A DNA stretch of 42,972 nt, from NCBI GenBank assembly GCA_025937835.1, contig JAICQO010000058.1, positions 1 to 42,972 on the forward strand, given 5' to 3'. Shown here piece after piece: positions 34,055 through 42,972 of the stretch; within the stretch, counting starts at the first letter, position 1, and the number at the start of each line of letters is the position of its first letter. Origin of the DNA: Polyangiaceae bacterium. GTDB taxonomy: Bacteria > Myxococcota_A > Polyangia > Polyangiales > Polyangiaceae. Below the pieces are notes generated by a model, which worked only from the letters and a program-made list of their open reading frames with translations, was not told the origin of the DNA and made no database searches. The translations under genes were made by a program, and so were the position numbers.

Positions 34055-36154
34055 TCAGTCTTTGCCGTAATCACAGATGAGATCGACCGTGGTCCCAGCA
34101 AGCGGCGTCGAGCGCGGGATCAGACGAACGCGCCTACGATGGCCGGTCGTACATGCATCGACCAAGGACGGGTCACCGACCCCGCGATCAGCGTCGATGT
34201 AGCAGTACCCGGCCTCGGCGAGGTTCGGCTGCGCATCATGCGAGCACGCATACGACGCCGATCCAGGCACTCGAGGATCGCCTTCGAACGCAGGTATTTC
34301 ACATACGGTCGTCGCCCGTCGATCCGTCCACCCACGTTCGGTCAAGAATGCTTCGGCGTAGGGGCCGCTTGGTCGTCTGCGCCCCAGCGCCTCGCAGTCG
34401 ACTATGGCGTCGTGAAACTCGAGGAGCTGGCATTTCAAAGTTCCGTCGCTCCGCAATGGCAAAGAAGGATAAAAGCAGGAGAGATCCCAGTCACTCCCGT
34501 AAGTTCCTAGATGAAAATTTTCGAGAGCATCCGAATAGCCGAATCCTGGTACCTCTGGTCGATCGAGCTGCCGAGGGCAGATCGACCCCAAGTACCCAGC
34601 CGACCCGAGTGATCGCACGAACTCGAGGAGCCGAGGAGGCGGCTTGCCCTTCGCGAATCGCTGCAATGTGCCGTAGCCGCCATCGGGCTGTCGACACAAT
34701 GGGGACTTCACGTCGGGATCATCCGGGCAACTGCAGTCGCTGTCGCTATCACTGTCGCATTGCTTGGGCTGTGGCAGTTCAAAAATACAGGAGTTTTGAA
34801 GTTCTACGGGCATGTCAGTCACGGTCTCATGGCCGTGAACCGGATCGAGGGGGTCACCTGGCAGCGCAAGGCCAGGACGTGGCTCGGGAGATTCGAGCAG
34901 ATGAGCATCCTCAGGGGGCCTACCGGTTTCCGGATCACCTAAAATCCTCGCCCAGGCGCCTGTCGCAGCAAGTGCTTGCGGATCAAGAAAACTCATGACC
35001 TCATCATCGGCCTGCGACTCTGGGGTTGTGATCAGTTGCCAAGGCACCCCCGCCAGCGTCAACACCGAGATCATGTCTGGTGTGCGTCCGTTTTTGAACA
35101 GCGGATTATCGACGAGTGTCCCACTGCGACTAACGATGGTGGAACTGGTGAGCGCGTCGACGTAACGTTGCACTGGAAATAACCAGTCCTCGCCGAAGCG
35201 CCTGCGCTGATCCCAGCATCGAAGATTCAGCGGATCTTGCCAATCAGACCAATTAGCCTCGCTTGAGCAGACCGGATCTTGAGAAATTGAGAGACAGTTC
35301 GCCGGCGGGGTTACTTCATGACTATCGCAAGGGCGACAGCAAGCGCTCTGTGGATCGGTCTCGCAAGCGGAAGCACCTCGAGTCATGCCCGACGGTGATC
35401 CCACGCGCCAAGCGTCCCCACTGTCTTTCACAGAGCAATCGTCTTCGTCGGTCAAAATCACGATCGCGATTCGTGAATACGGATGAAGGAACGCCGCGCG
35501 TTGCGCGAGCAGTTCCTCGTCGATCCCTTCCGCGAAAGTCGTGAAGGTCGAACCCTCCGAGCGACTCGTGACGCGAAGGGGTGGCTCGGGATCTACTAGA
35601 AAACGGTACATGGCTTCGAGTGGCGCCTCGAAACCGCACCCGTCCTCACCCACTACGGATAGTTGCCCTGCGACTTGGGTGCCATGGACCTCGAGCACTT
35701 CTTGCTCGGGAACCTGTGGAACAGGATGCGCGCCCAGACTTTGTCCTGCGCAAGCGACTCCGCCAGCGTCGAGGCTCGTCGTAATGACGGCCTGATTCCC
35801 CAATGCGGGCAGGAGGCCCGTTCTGGCGTATCCAGGCGGGCATTGACCGTTGACGGCAGGGATTTCATGTCGAAGATCCCCGATGCAGCGAATGGCGTAA
35901 ACGGCCGCATGCTGGACCGAAGATCGCAACACGAGTTGCTTGTCCGCCATGGAGACGGAATCGTCGACCACGAACAATACGTCGACAAAGCCCGGCTCGG
36001 GCTGCGTCTCCGCTCGCATCGCGACTACTGACCGGACGCCAGCGGGTTCCCCACTATACACATCTCTTTCGACGCATCCGGAAACAAGCCCGAGGACCGC
36101 AAACAACCCCGCCAGCTTGCGGCCAGCCCGTCCAACGCTTTGATTTCGCAACAT
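34055..36154 (-). CDS. von Willebrand factor A-like lipoprotein
   Basis: 699 residues from ATG 36154; a TTG at 36190 would add 12. Lipoprotein signal RAGRKLAGLFAVLGLVSGC (lipobox VSGC). A VWA-like start VDVLFVVDDSVSM supplies the DxSxS metal site, with SRIAIVILTDEDDC further on; the rest is Cys-rich and Pro-rich, with a long C-terminal region (CPDDPDVKSPLCRQPDGG...). Probably a surface adhesion or binding protein. Base composition and codon use are less G/C-biased than in the core genes, with A and T at many third positions, which suggests recent acquisition. Confidence 0.75.
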   Translation of the reverse strand: MLRNQSVGRAGRKLAGLFAVLGLVSGCVERDVYSGEPAGVRSVVAMRAETQPEPGFVDVLFVVDDSVSMADKQLVLRSSVQHAAVYAIRCIGDLRHEIPAVNGQCPPGYARTGLLPALGNQAVITTSLDAGGVACAGQSLGAHPVPQVPEQEVLEVHGTQVAGQLSVVGEDGCGFEAPLEAMYRFLVDPEPPLRVTSRSEGSTFTTFAEGIDEELLAQRAAFLHPYSRIAIVILTDEDDCSVKDSGDAWRVGSPSGMTRGASACETDPQSACCRPCDSHEVTPPANCLSISQDPVCSSEANWSDWQDPLNLRCWDQRRRFGEDWLFPVQRYVDALTSSTIVSRSGTLVDNPLFKNGRTPDMISVLTLAGVPWQLITTPESQADDEVMSFLDPQALAATGAWARILGDPETGRPPEDAHLLESPEPRPGLALPGDPLDPVHGHETVTDMPVELQNSCIFELPQPKQCDSDSDSDCSCPDDPDVKSPLCRQPDGGYGTLQRFAKGKPPPRLLEFVRSLGSAGYLGSICPRQLDRPEVPGFGYSDALENFHLGTYGSDWDLSCFYPSLPLRSDGTLKCQLLEFHDAIVDCEALGRRRPSGPYAEAFLTERGWTDRRATTVCEIPAFEGDPRVPGSASYACSHDAQPNLAEAGYCYIDADRGVGDPSLVDACTTGHRRRVRLIPRSTPLAGTTVDLICDYGKD

Positions 36155-36362
36155 GAGGATAGCAATCAATAGCACGAGCACGACACTCAAGCCACGAGCT
36201 TAGCCACCGTCACGCGCGGCCTTTAGAACCAGAGCCAAGCCGCAGTGCAGTAGCAGATGGTTCGACTGAAGCGCAACGACTGCGCGCGCGGCGGAATAGC
36301 TAAAACCAGGGCGACTACCCAGGCCACATCGTGTCTGACATGGCTCAGCAACGGAGCTCGCT

Positions 36363-36391
36363 CCCACGACCCGAGCGCTGCGGGTCGTGGG
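36363..36391. repeat. 11-bp hairpin downstream of the small secreted protein
   Basis: CCCACGACCCG (36363-36373) pairs with CGGGTCGTGGG (36381-36391) around a 7-base loop. No T run follows on either side; a factor-dependent end or transcript-stabilising hairpin for the leftward gene at 36507 is possible. Confidence 0.5.
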
Positions 36392-36451
36392 GTATCGAGA
36401 CGTTATACTGACGCGCTGAACCCTGCCGACGCCTCAAGGAAACCGCGGTGT

Positions 36452-36496
36452 AAATTGCGAGACATCAAGCAGGCGCTTCGGCTCGTCTACGAAGGC
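36452..36496 (+). pseudogene. possible IS21 istA N-terminal relic
   Basis: The plus strand reads LRDIKQALRLVYEG, closely like the start of IS21-family IstA proteins (RDIKEVLRLKYE-type), then breaks off at the 3' end of the next gene. Only about 15 codons match, so this may be chance. Confidence 0.25.
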
Positions 36497-36506
36497 CCCA
36501 ATGCGC

Positions 36507-36866
36507 TCAATAATAATTGATCTGGACCCAAAACTTGACCGCGTTTAGACATTCGCCGCCGACGGCATAGACAGCCAGGCCATCGTTGCTGGTATCCACC
36601 GGAGAGCAGTGACTGAGCACTGCGCCACTTGAGTTGACCCCGGCAGCGCCTACCAAGTAGGCCCCGTTCCCACCCATGTAGGCCGCCAAGGTCTTCTGAC
36701 CGAGCTGGGTTGAACCCTCTCCGTAACCCCGAGCCTGCAGTGCGCAATATTGTCGGACATAGAATGAACTGGACTGCACCTGGCATACGCTCGCACTCGC
36801 CGTAGACGCCACGACGAGCGTGCTGAGAATCGTCCCCAAAATCATGCCAACATTTTTTCGGTTCAT
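36507..36866 (-). CDS. small secreted protein of unknown function
   Basis: 119 residues. Signal peptide MNRKNVGMILGTILSTLVVASTASA, then a mature part of about 93 residues with four cysteines (in SVCQVQ, QYCALQ, SHCSPV, GECLNA) likely to form two disulfides, rich in Gly, Ser and Tyr. AAGGAG on the minus strand (36876-36881) lies 9 bases before the ATG and supports the start. I recognise no family. It lies in the lower-G+C stretch, between the VWA gene and the repeat protein, all leftward. Confidence 0.7.
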   Translation of the reverse strand: MNRKNVGMILGTILSTLVVASTASASVCQVQSSSFYVRQYCALQARGYGEGSTQLGQKTLAAYMGGNGAYLVGAAGVNSSGAVLSHCSPVDTSNDGLAVYAVGGECLNAVKFWVQINYY

Positions 36867-36947
36867 CTCTTCTTGCTCCTTCTTTCTGCGTTCGCAAATC
36901 GGCCTAAGCCGTTAACGAGCCTGGATCCGCCCTTGTCCCGCACAGGG

Positions 36948-38912
36948 TCAATCGGGCGCGGAGAGGGGCCGTGACAGGCGGATAGTGCTGCTCTCACCCG
37001 TTCGGATCTCACTGGTGGTTGAGCCAAGCGCACTTTCCACTCGCACCTGGTACTGTCCACGCGGCATGTCCGGCACTTCAAATCGCCCTTCCGCGTCTGT
37101 CAGCGTTCGTACGACGTTTGCCACTAGGCTAATTCCGCGAGGCTGCGCAATGATCCAGGCGTCAGGAACCGGGGTGTCACCGGCCGCGAGCACGACTCCC
37201 TCGAGTGTGGCGGTCACCGGCGCCACCAGGTCGACGTCCACGACGTCACCATCCGCCTTAAGCGCCACAGTCACACCCGACGATTCAGTCAGGTATCGAA
37301 CCGTGTGCCGACCCAGTTCAACGTCCTTAAAAACAAATGTGTCGCGAGCCGAACGCTCGGGAAGAACCAATTCTGAACTCTGGAGAACGACGTCGGCCCG
37401 CGCCCTGGCCTCCGCGGGAACGTGAGCACGAATCGTACCCATAGCTGGGATGTTCCAGAGCACCTCTTTGTCTCCGCCTGCGGGAACCTCGGTCTGAAAG
37501 TGGGCGATTTCTCGATATCCCGAGCGAACAGAACAACGATAACGGCCAGGCGCGAGCCCCGAGCAGGCGAACCTCCCCGCGACGTCGGTCGAACACTCGG
37601 AATAGCGGCCGCTCTGCGGCATTCCCGTGCAACCCTGTTCCGTGGTTTCTTTGGCGCAGGTTGTTGCGGCGTCTTCCGTATATAACGTCTCAACGCGAAC
37701 CTGCAATCCCGGCTTGGCGCCGCTTGGTCCGTTAATAATTCCCCGAATGGTAAGTCCTCGGTCTAGTTTCCAGGTGCGAGTTACACGCTCTCCACGGGCG
37801 AGCTCAATCCGCTCTTGGATTGCCACCGCCCCCTGGCAGTGGGCGGTGACCTCATAATTGCCAGGCTTTAGCGAAGAGATCTCCAGCACGCCGTCAGGTG
37901 CCGTCGAAGCCCCGCGAACTATTGGTCCATGGACATCGACCTCGCCGCGAGAACATGGTTCGTTGCCGACGAGCACGCGCCCTTTCAATGTGGCAGCGGG
38001 AGACACCACGAGTGTGATGTCGGAAAGGGTCGCTCCAGAATCGAGACTGACCCGCGCAGGGGCACCCTCCCAGTTGTCGTCGGTGACACCCACGATGTAG
38101 GTTCCCGTGGAGAGACGCCGCAAGGTGAAGGTGCCATCTGCGCCCGATACTTCATGTTCCAGGTTGCCACTCCATCCTTCGCGGTGACCGTACACAACAA
38201 TTCCAGGTAGTCCCCGACCAGTTTCGTCTACTACGAGGCCTCGCACTCGCGAAGCTGGCGCCAGCGCAACGCGGACCTCGGGGCCTGGGGCAAACGCCGT
38301 GGCGTTGCCGATCCCATAGCCGTCGGCCGTGGCATGAACTTCAAATTGGCCTTCTGGTACACCGACCTTGAATTGACCGTCCTCCTGAGCAGCGGCGACG
38401 GCGATGGCGTGGTCTTGAGCGTTGCCATCTTCACCTGCAGCAACGACGGCAATTCGCGCGCCAGCGACGGGGCCGCCGTAAGCATCGACTATCCTGCCCT
38501 GCAGCAAGAGGCCGTTCCGTGCCACGATATCCACCCTGCGATCAAGGTCCCGAGAGCCAATCTGAACCAGGGCATTCTGATACCCGCGCGCGCGGACACT
38601 GATTGTTAGAAGCGGCGCCACGGGACTGGAGAAGGCAAACTCCCCGGATGTGCTTACCTGCATGCATGTTTCCGCATTCGCCAGGCTCGGAGTGCCGAGA
38701 TAGTCACCATCCAACCACCAGCAAACCTCGGCTTCTGAGATCCGCCCTCCTTGCTCAGTCAACACTCTCCCCGTAACCTCTCGTAGTTTCAATGTCTGGG
38801 TTGTGGTCATACGTGGTCGCGCCAACTTGGCCCCGGCGAATGCTGCGGTGCTGGCACTGGGCTGCTGCCGCTCCTGAATTGTAGATGCGCTATCAGAACG
38901 TAAGTGCCACAA
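36948..38912 (-). CDS. carboxypeptidase-regulatory-like (CarboxypepD_reg) repeat protein with probable 5' frameshift
   Basis: 654 residues if read from TTG 38912. A chain of about six Ig-like/CarboxypepD_reg units follows, each with G-R-V/I-V...G.PV.GA.I/V, ...DG.F.+..L..G.Y.V (GLLLQGRIVDAYGGPVAGARIAV, RVRGLVVDETGRGLPGIVVYG, ATLKGRVLVGNEPCSRG, ATLEGVVLAAGDTPVPDAWI). Upstream at 38976 an ATG with GAGAG at 8 bases encodes MNRHQNAIIGLFF, then an 8-base T run (38938-38945) shifts the frame; with 7 T it would continue FVAAAIWAVLWHLR into this frame, a clear membrane anchor. Either sequencing error, mutation or phase variation. Lower G+C than the core genes. Confidence 0.75.
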   Translation of the reverse strand: MWHLRSDSASTIQERQQPSASTAAFAGAKLARPRMTTTQTLKLREVTGRVLTEQGGRISEAEVCWWLDGDYLGTPSLANAETCMQVSTSGEFAFSSPVAPLLTISVRARGYQNALVQIGSRDLDRRVDIVARNGLLLQGRIVDAYGGPVAGARIAVVAAGEDGNAQDHAIAVAAAQEDGQFKVGVPEGQFEVHATADGYGIGNATAFAPGPEVRVALAPASRVRGLVVDETGRGLPGIVVYGHREGWSGNLEHEVSGADGTFTLRRLSTGTYIVGVTDDNWEGAPARVSLDSGATLSDITLVVSPAATLKGRVLVGNEPCSRGEVDVHGPIVRGASTAPDGVLEISSLKPGNYEVTAHCQGAVAIQERIELARGERVTRTWKLDRGLTIRGIINGPSGAKPGLQVRVETLYTEDAATTCAKETTEQGCTGMPQSGRYSECSTDVAGRFACSGLAPGRYRCSVRSGYREIAHFQTEVPAGGDKEVLWNIPAMGTIRAHVPAEARARADVVLQSSELVLPERSARDTFVFKDVELGRHTVRYLTESSGVTVALKADGDVVDVDLVAPVTATLEGVVLAAGDTPVPDAWIIAQPRGISLVANVVRTLTDAEGRFEVPDMPRGQYQVRVESALGSTTSEIRTGESSTIRLSRPLSAPD

Positions 38913-38937
38913 TACCGCCCAGATCGCCGCCGCAACG

Positions 38938-38945
38938 AAAAAAAA
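38938..38945 (-). other. 8-base homopolymer at a probable frameshift
   Basis: A run of eight T on the minus strand interrupts the join between the ATG at 38976 and the repeat-protein frame by one base. Removing one T restores a 31-residue membrane-anchor N-terminus. Confidence 0.6.
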
Positions 38946-39032
38946 GGCCGATAATTGCGTTCTGGTGACGGTTCATTTGCGATACTCTCGACGGTGTGCG
39001 GCCGTGAAGAGCCCTGGAGACGTTGCTTGCTT

Positions 39033-39198
39033 CTAAGGCAACCACTCTGAAGCTGGGATGCGCTCTGTCTCTGCTGGCGCCTCGGCTCTCTTGGCGATTA
39101 CGTAGGTGTAGTCAGACACCACCGGCTGGCGAGTTGTTTCGCCGAGCTTGAGGTTGATAACCATGTCCTCAATACCATCAAGACCACGGCCCAAACTC
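39033..39198 (-). pseudogene. 3' remnant of a gene cut by the IS, PPIase-like
   Basis: About 54 C-terminal residues up to TAG remain, ending IPASEWLP. The stretch LKLGETTRQPVVSDYTYVIAKRAEAP resembles the last part of a parvulin-type peptidyl-prolyl isomerase (LK.GE....PV.S.YGYH.IK). The upstream part is missing: the IS left end is at 39199, and the sequence beyond the IS does not continue it. Apparent extension into the IS is a shadow of orfA. Confidence 0.45.
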
Positions 39199-39240
39199 TG
39201 AATCGCCCCGGGTTTCCCGAAGGCTCCGAGAATTGGGAGA

Positions 39241-40481
<1,241 letters not shown>

Positions 40482-40511
40482 AACAGCCTCCGGGATTTCC
40501 GGGGCGATTCA

Positions 40512-40605
40512 GTTTCACCGGTCGCGTCCAGCTCGCGCTGGTAGAGACCGGGGACGAAGATGCGGGTCTTGTCGTGTTTCGGCGGCCCCAGCCCAGGGTG
40601 ACGGA
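40512..40605. other. short stretch between IS and RCC1 gene
   Basis: 94 bases. The minus strand could read PPKHDKTRIFVPGLYQRELD toward the IS, which looks protein-like but has no start of its own. It is perhaps a fragment left by the rearrangement that removed the IS flank; nothing else seen. Confidence 0.3.
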
Positions 40606-42204
40606 TCAGCGGATCGGCACGAACGGCAGCGTGTCCCCCATTTCTCCCGGCTCGTCGCCTTTCGCTAGCTCGGGGGTGCCGATGCCGAGCTGACCGAATT
40701 GGTTGTACCCCCAACACTTCACGCGGCCGTCGTCGAAGAGGGAGCACGCGTGCAGGCCGCCGGTGACGACCGAACGCACCGACAAGCCGCTTCCGAGATC
40801 GACGAACGGCAACGAGTCACCCAGTTCGCCTGGCTCGTCGCCGACGGCGTTCCCGGTCCCCGGGTCGCGGCCCCAGCATTTCACGCGTCCTCCTTCCAGA
40901 AGCGCGCAGCTGACGTTGGGACCGGAGCTGAGCGCGACCGCGCGCGCACCGAGCGCGATCGCGGGCCAGGGCGACGCCTCGGACAGATCACCGGGTCGGT
41001 CTTCGATGGTCCCAGAGAGAAGGACGCCGAACTCGCCTCGACCCCAGCAGCGAGCGGCGCCATTCTCGTAAACGGCGCAGCCGTGGCGGATACCGACCGT
41101 AACCTGCCGGACGGGCACGGTTTCACGATCCGCTAGCGCAATGACGAGCGGTTCAGGCGCGGCCGCAGAGAGCTCGGCCTGTCCGTGACAGGCGACCGTG
41201 CCGCCGCGATTGAGGCCGCACACTGCACCCGCGCCGCAGGCGATGGCGGTGACCTCTTCGCCGAGAGGTATCGGGTGAGCCCCGCTCTCCTCACTGGCGA
41301 GCGTCGCGCCCCAACCCCACACGGCTCCCGCTTCCGTCAGCGCGTAGCTTGCGACTTGCGACACGCAGATCTCTCGAACACGCTCGGGAAGCTCGACCGA
41401 GACCGGGTCGGGCGTGCTCGAGGAAACTTCCCAATTGCCGAGCTGTCCGTAGCCGTTGGAGCCCCAGCACCAGACCTGGCCGTCACGGAGCGCGCAGGTG
41501 TGATAGCCCGCGGCGGCAACCTGCGATGTGCCTCTCAAGATCGGCTCTAGGTCGGTCAGCTCCCCCGGTTCGTCTCCGACGATGAGCTCGGCTGTGGCCC
41601 CGACTTGGTCGTAGACGGTGTCTCCCCAACACTTCACGTCGCCATTCTCGAGCCGAGCGCAGGTGTGCAGAATCCCGAGAGCGAGCTCTTGCACGCCTGG
41701 TAGGGGCTCGACATCGGGACCGTGCGCGCCGCCGCCCGCTCCGGCATCCCACGCCTCTCCCCCGTTCCCACCTCCGCCCTCGGCTAACTCACCGCCGGCA
41801 CCACCTGAGTCACCCCACGGCTGCCCGCCGTGCCCGCCCTCCGCGGGTCCTGCAACCTCGCCGGCGCTCGAACCCGCGGCGCCCGCGCTGGACGCTCCCG
41901 CGCTCGGCGCGGCTCCGCCCGCGAGCTCGGGAGCGGCTCCGCCCGCGAGCGCTGGCGCGCCACTGTTGCCCGCGAGTTCCGGAGCGCCAATGCTGCCCGC
42001 GGCAAGCTCGGACGAGCCGCCGTTGCTCGCGCTCGTCGCAGGCTCGTCACGACCTCCCGTCGTGGCCGAGACGACGGCGCGACCGCCGCTGGCGGAAACC
42101 AGCGCGGGCTCCGGCGCACTACTCGCTGCGTCGCCGCAAGCCAAAGGTATCCAGGCCAAAGCTCCCGCCCAAAGCCAACCGCCGGACCACAAAACTCGAA
42201 ACAT
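40606..42204 (-). CDS. RCC1-repeat lipoprotein
   Basis: 532 residues. Lipoprotein signal MFRVLWSGGWLWAGALAWIPLAC, then about 140 residues rich in Gly, Ala and Ser (ELAGGAAPELAGGAAPSAGASS), then RCC1/ATS1 repeats forming a beta-propeller: LGILHTCARLENGDVKCWGD, AGYHTCALRDGQVWCWGSNGYGQLG, GIRHGCAVYENGAARCWGRGEFG, GGLHACSLFDDGRVKCWGYNQFGQLG. In bacteria such propellers are surface binding modules; no partner is evident. The overall plan (lipobox, G/A linker, beta domain) matches the lipoprotein of the kinase operon. Confidence 0.88.
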   Translation of the reverse strand: MFRVLWSGGWLWAGALAWIPLACGDAASSAPEPALVSASGGRAVVSATTGGRDEPATSASNGGSSELAAGSIGAPELAGNSGAPALAGGAAPELAGGAAPSAGASSAGAAGSSAGEVAGPAEGGHGGQPWGDSGGAGGELAEGGGGNGGEAWDAGAGGGAHGPDVEPLPGVQELALGILHTCARLENGDVKCWGDTVYDQVGATAELIVGDEPGELTDLEPILRGTSQVAAAGYHTCALRDGQVWCWGSNGYGQLGNWEVSSSTPDPVSVELPERVREICVSQVASYALTEAGAVWGWGATLASEESGAHPIPLGEEVTAIACGAGAVCGLNRGGTVACHGQAELSAAAPEPLVIALADRETVPVRQVTVGIRHGCAVYENGAARCWGRGEFGVLLSGTIEDRPGDLSEASPWPAIALGARAVALSSGPNVSCALLEGGRVKCWGRDPGTGNAVGDEPGELGDSLPFVDLGSGLSVRSVVTGGLHACSLFDDGRVKCWGYNQFGQLGIGTPELAKGDEPGEMGDTLPFVPIR

Positions 42205-42284
42205 GCGCTCCCATCGACCGCTCGCTTCCGGCAGTTGCTCGCTATTGTGAGCGCGGGGGCGGGCCTCCCCGGCCGGTCTGCGCT

Positions 42285-42972
42285 ATGAGCCCGGCGCCAA
42301 TGCCGACCCCCTCATCGAAGCCCGAGACCGATCCGCGCGTAGAAGCCTTTTTGGACGAGGTGGGCGAGCTCGCCGCCGAAGATCCGGAAGCCGCGCTCAC
42401 CAAGATCGAGGCCGCGCCGGCCGAGATCGCCGGACACCCCGACATTCGCCTGGTGACCGCAGACCTGGTGTTCGGCGTGCGCGGTCCGGAAGACGCCGCG
42501 CCGCTCCTGCGCAAGCTGGTCGCCGATCAGCCGAAGGATCCCGATGCCCGCCACATGCTCGCCTGCATCGAGGCCGAGCTCGAGAACGAAGAGGAGGCGG
42601 TGAAGCACTTCCTCGAGGTGCTCGAGCTCGATCGCGCCATCGAAGGCGACGCGCCCGTCGATCAGGCGACGGAAGAAAAGATCGTGGCGGCCGCCGAGGG
42701 CGCGTTCGCCAAGCTGCCGAAGCTGTTCCAGGACCGGCTGGAAGGCGTGCCGATCCTGATCGAGCCGCGACCGAGCCGCGAGCTGGTGGAAGAGGGCTTC
42801 GACCCGCGCTCGCTCGGCCTGTTCGACGGCCCGAACGACGGCGACCGGCAGAGCGTCGAGAGCGTGCCCGCCCCGACGCGGATCGTGCTCTACACCGCGA
42901 ATCTCCTGGCAGATTCGCTGGACGACGAGGAGCTCAAGATCGAGGTGGAGACCACCGTGCTGCACGAGGTCG
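42285..42972 (+). CDS. zinc metallopeptidase family protein, 3' end outside the window
   Basis: 229 residues visible from ATG 42285, running off the end. An N-terminal helical, TPR-like part (LDEVGELAAEDPEAALTKIEAAP...HMLACIEAELENEEEAVKHFLEVLELD) precedes a zincin-like region (FAKLPKLFQDRLEGVPILIEPRPSRELVEEG...RIVLYTANLLADS) in the style of DUF1025/Zincin_1 family proteins; the last bases begin a TTVLHEVG motif, i.e. the first half of an HExxH zinc site. Activity cannot be judged without the rest. Confidence 0.75.
   Translation, partial: MSPAPMPTPSSKPETDPRVEAFLDEVGELAAEDPEAALTKIEAAPAEIAGHPDIRLVTADLVFGVRGPEDAAPLLRKLVADQPKDPDARHMLACIEAELENEEEAVKHFLEVLELDRAIEGDAPVDQATEEKIVAAAEGAFAKLPKLFQDRLEGVPILIEPRPSRELVEEGFDPRSLGLFDGPNDGDRQSVESVPAPTRIVLYTANLLADSLDDEELKIEVETTVLHEV

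Larger units (their letters stand above)
36155..36506. other. 352-base intergenic region
   Basis: Holds an 11-bp hairpin (36363-36391) and, near 36452-36496, a possible relic of an IS21 istA start. I see no complete gene; the single plus-strand frame across it has no signal or motif except the relic. Confidence 0.6.

Overview
The window looks like chromosomal DNA of a high-G+C myxobacterium, most likely from the Polyangia side of Myxococcota. The reasons are a membrane Ser/Thr kinase of the HRDVSPQN type in an operon with a PEGA-like protein, several lipoproteins with long Gly/Ala/Ser-rich linkers after the lipobox, SUMF1-like lipoproteins ending in a CC motif, an RCC1-repeat lipoprotein, and strong G/C bias at third codon positions. 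No rRNA, tRNA, CRISPR array or prophage was seen. Both ends cut genes: a SUMF1-like gene on the left and a zinc metallopeptidase on the right.

Layout. 1-12.1 kb: two tandem SUMF1-like genes, argC, a PH-domain membrane protein with a possible tiny lipoprotein hidden at its 3' end, a secreted FPF-repeat protein coupled to hisS, then rightward ruvX-mltG (ATGA overlap), tkt, a DUF433 gene and a Cys-rich repeat lipoprotein closed by a long hairpin. 12.1-17.9 kb, all leftward: yajQ, glmM, then a kinase / PEGA-like / lipoprotein operon. 18.1-25.4 kb: an EF-hand protein followed by an ECF sigma / anti-sigma / periplasmic metal-sensor-like operon, the leftward accD-folC pair, and a STAND-type TPR protein with degenerate Walker motifs overlapping dut. 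25.4-33.8 kb: a lipoprotein divergent from a Tat-exported FAD oxidoreductase, a 1-kb repeat block, a GT39-like glycosyltransferase, a CehA/McbA-like lipoprotein and an NtrC/NtrX-type regulator. 33.8-40.5 kb: lower-G+C, less biased DNA with a VWA lipoprotein, a small secreted protein, a carboxypeptidase-regulatory-like repeat protein, a truncated gene and an IS3-family element (IS6110-like). 40.6-42.97 kb: RCC1 lipoprotein and the start of a metallopeptidase.

The most unusual feature is a family of short elements that sit directly after the stop codon of four unrelated genes, always in the same orientation as the gene. Most begin with a small GC hairpin plus a T run (an intrinsic-terminator shape), followed by four evenly spaced heptamers that are either all CGCCAAG (type A) or all CGCAAAG (type B), and often a second conserved module. 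At 28.1-29.2 kb they have been amplified as a 124-bp tandem pair and a 250-bp tandem triplet that carries copies of the last 45 bp of the neighbouring glycosyltransferase gene. Other points worth attention are an 8-T tract that puts an otherwise convincing membrane anchor out of frame, an IS copy without target duplication, and a probably ATPase-dead STAND protein.

Functionally the core genes cover arginine (argC), histidyl-tRNA (hisS), pentose phosphate (tkt), peptidoglycan (glmM, mltG), fatty acid/folate (accD, folC), nucleotide hygiene (dut) and recombination (ruvX). The accessory genes are nearly all envelope or signalling proteins.
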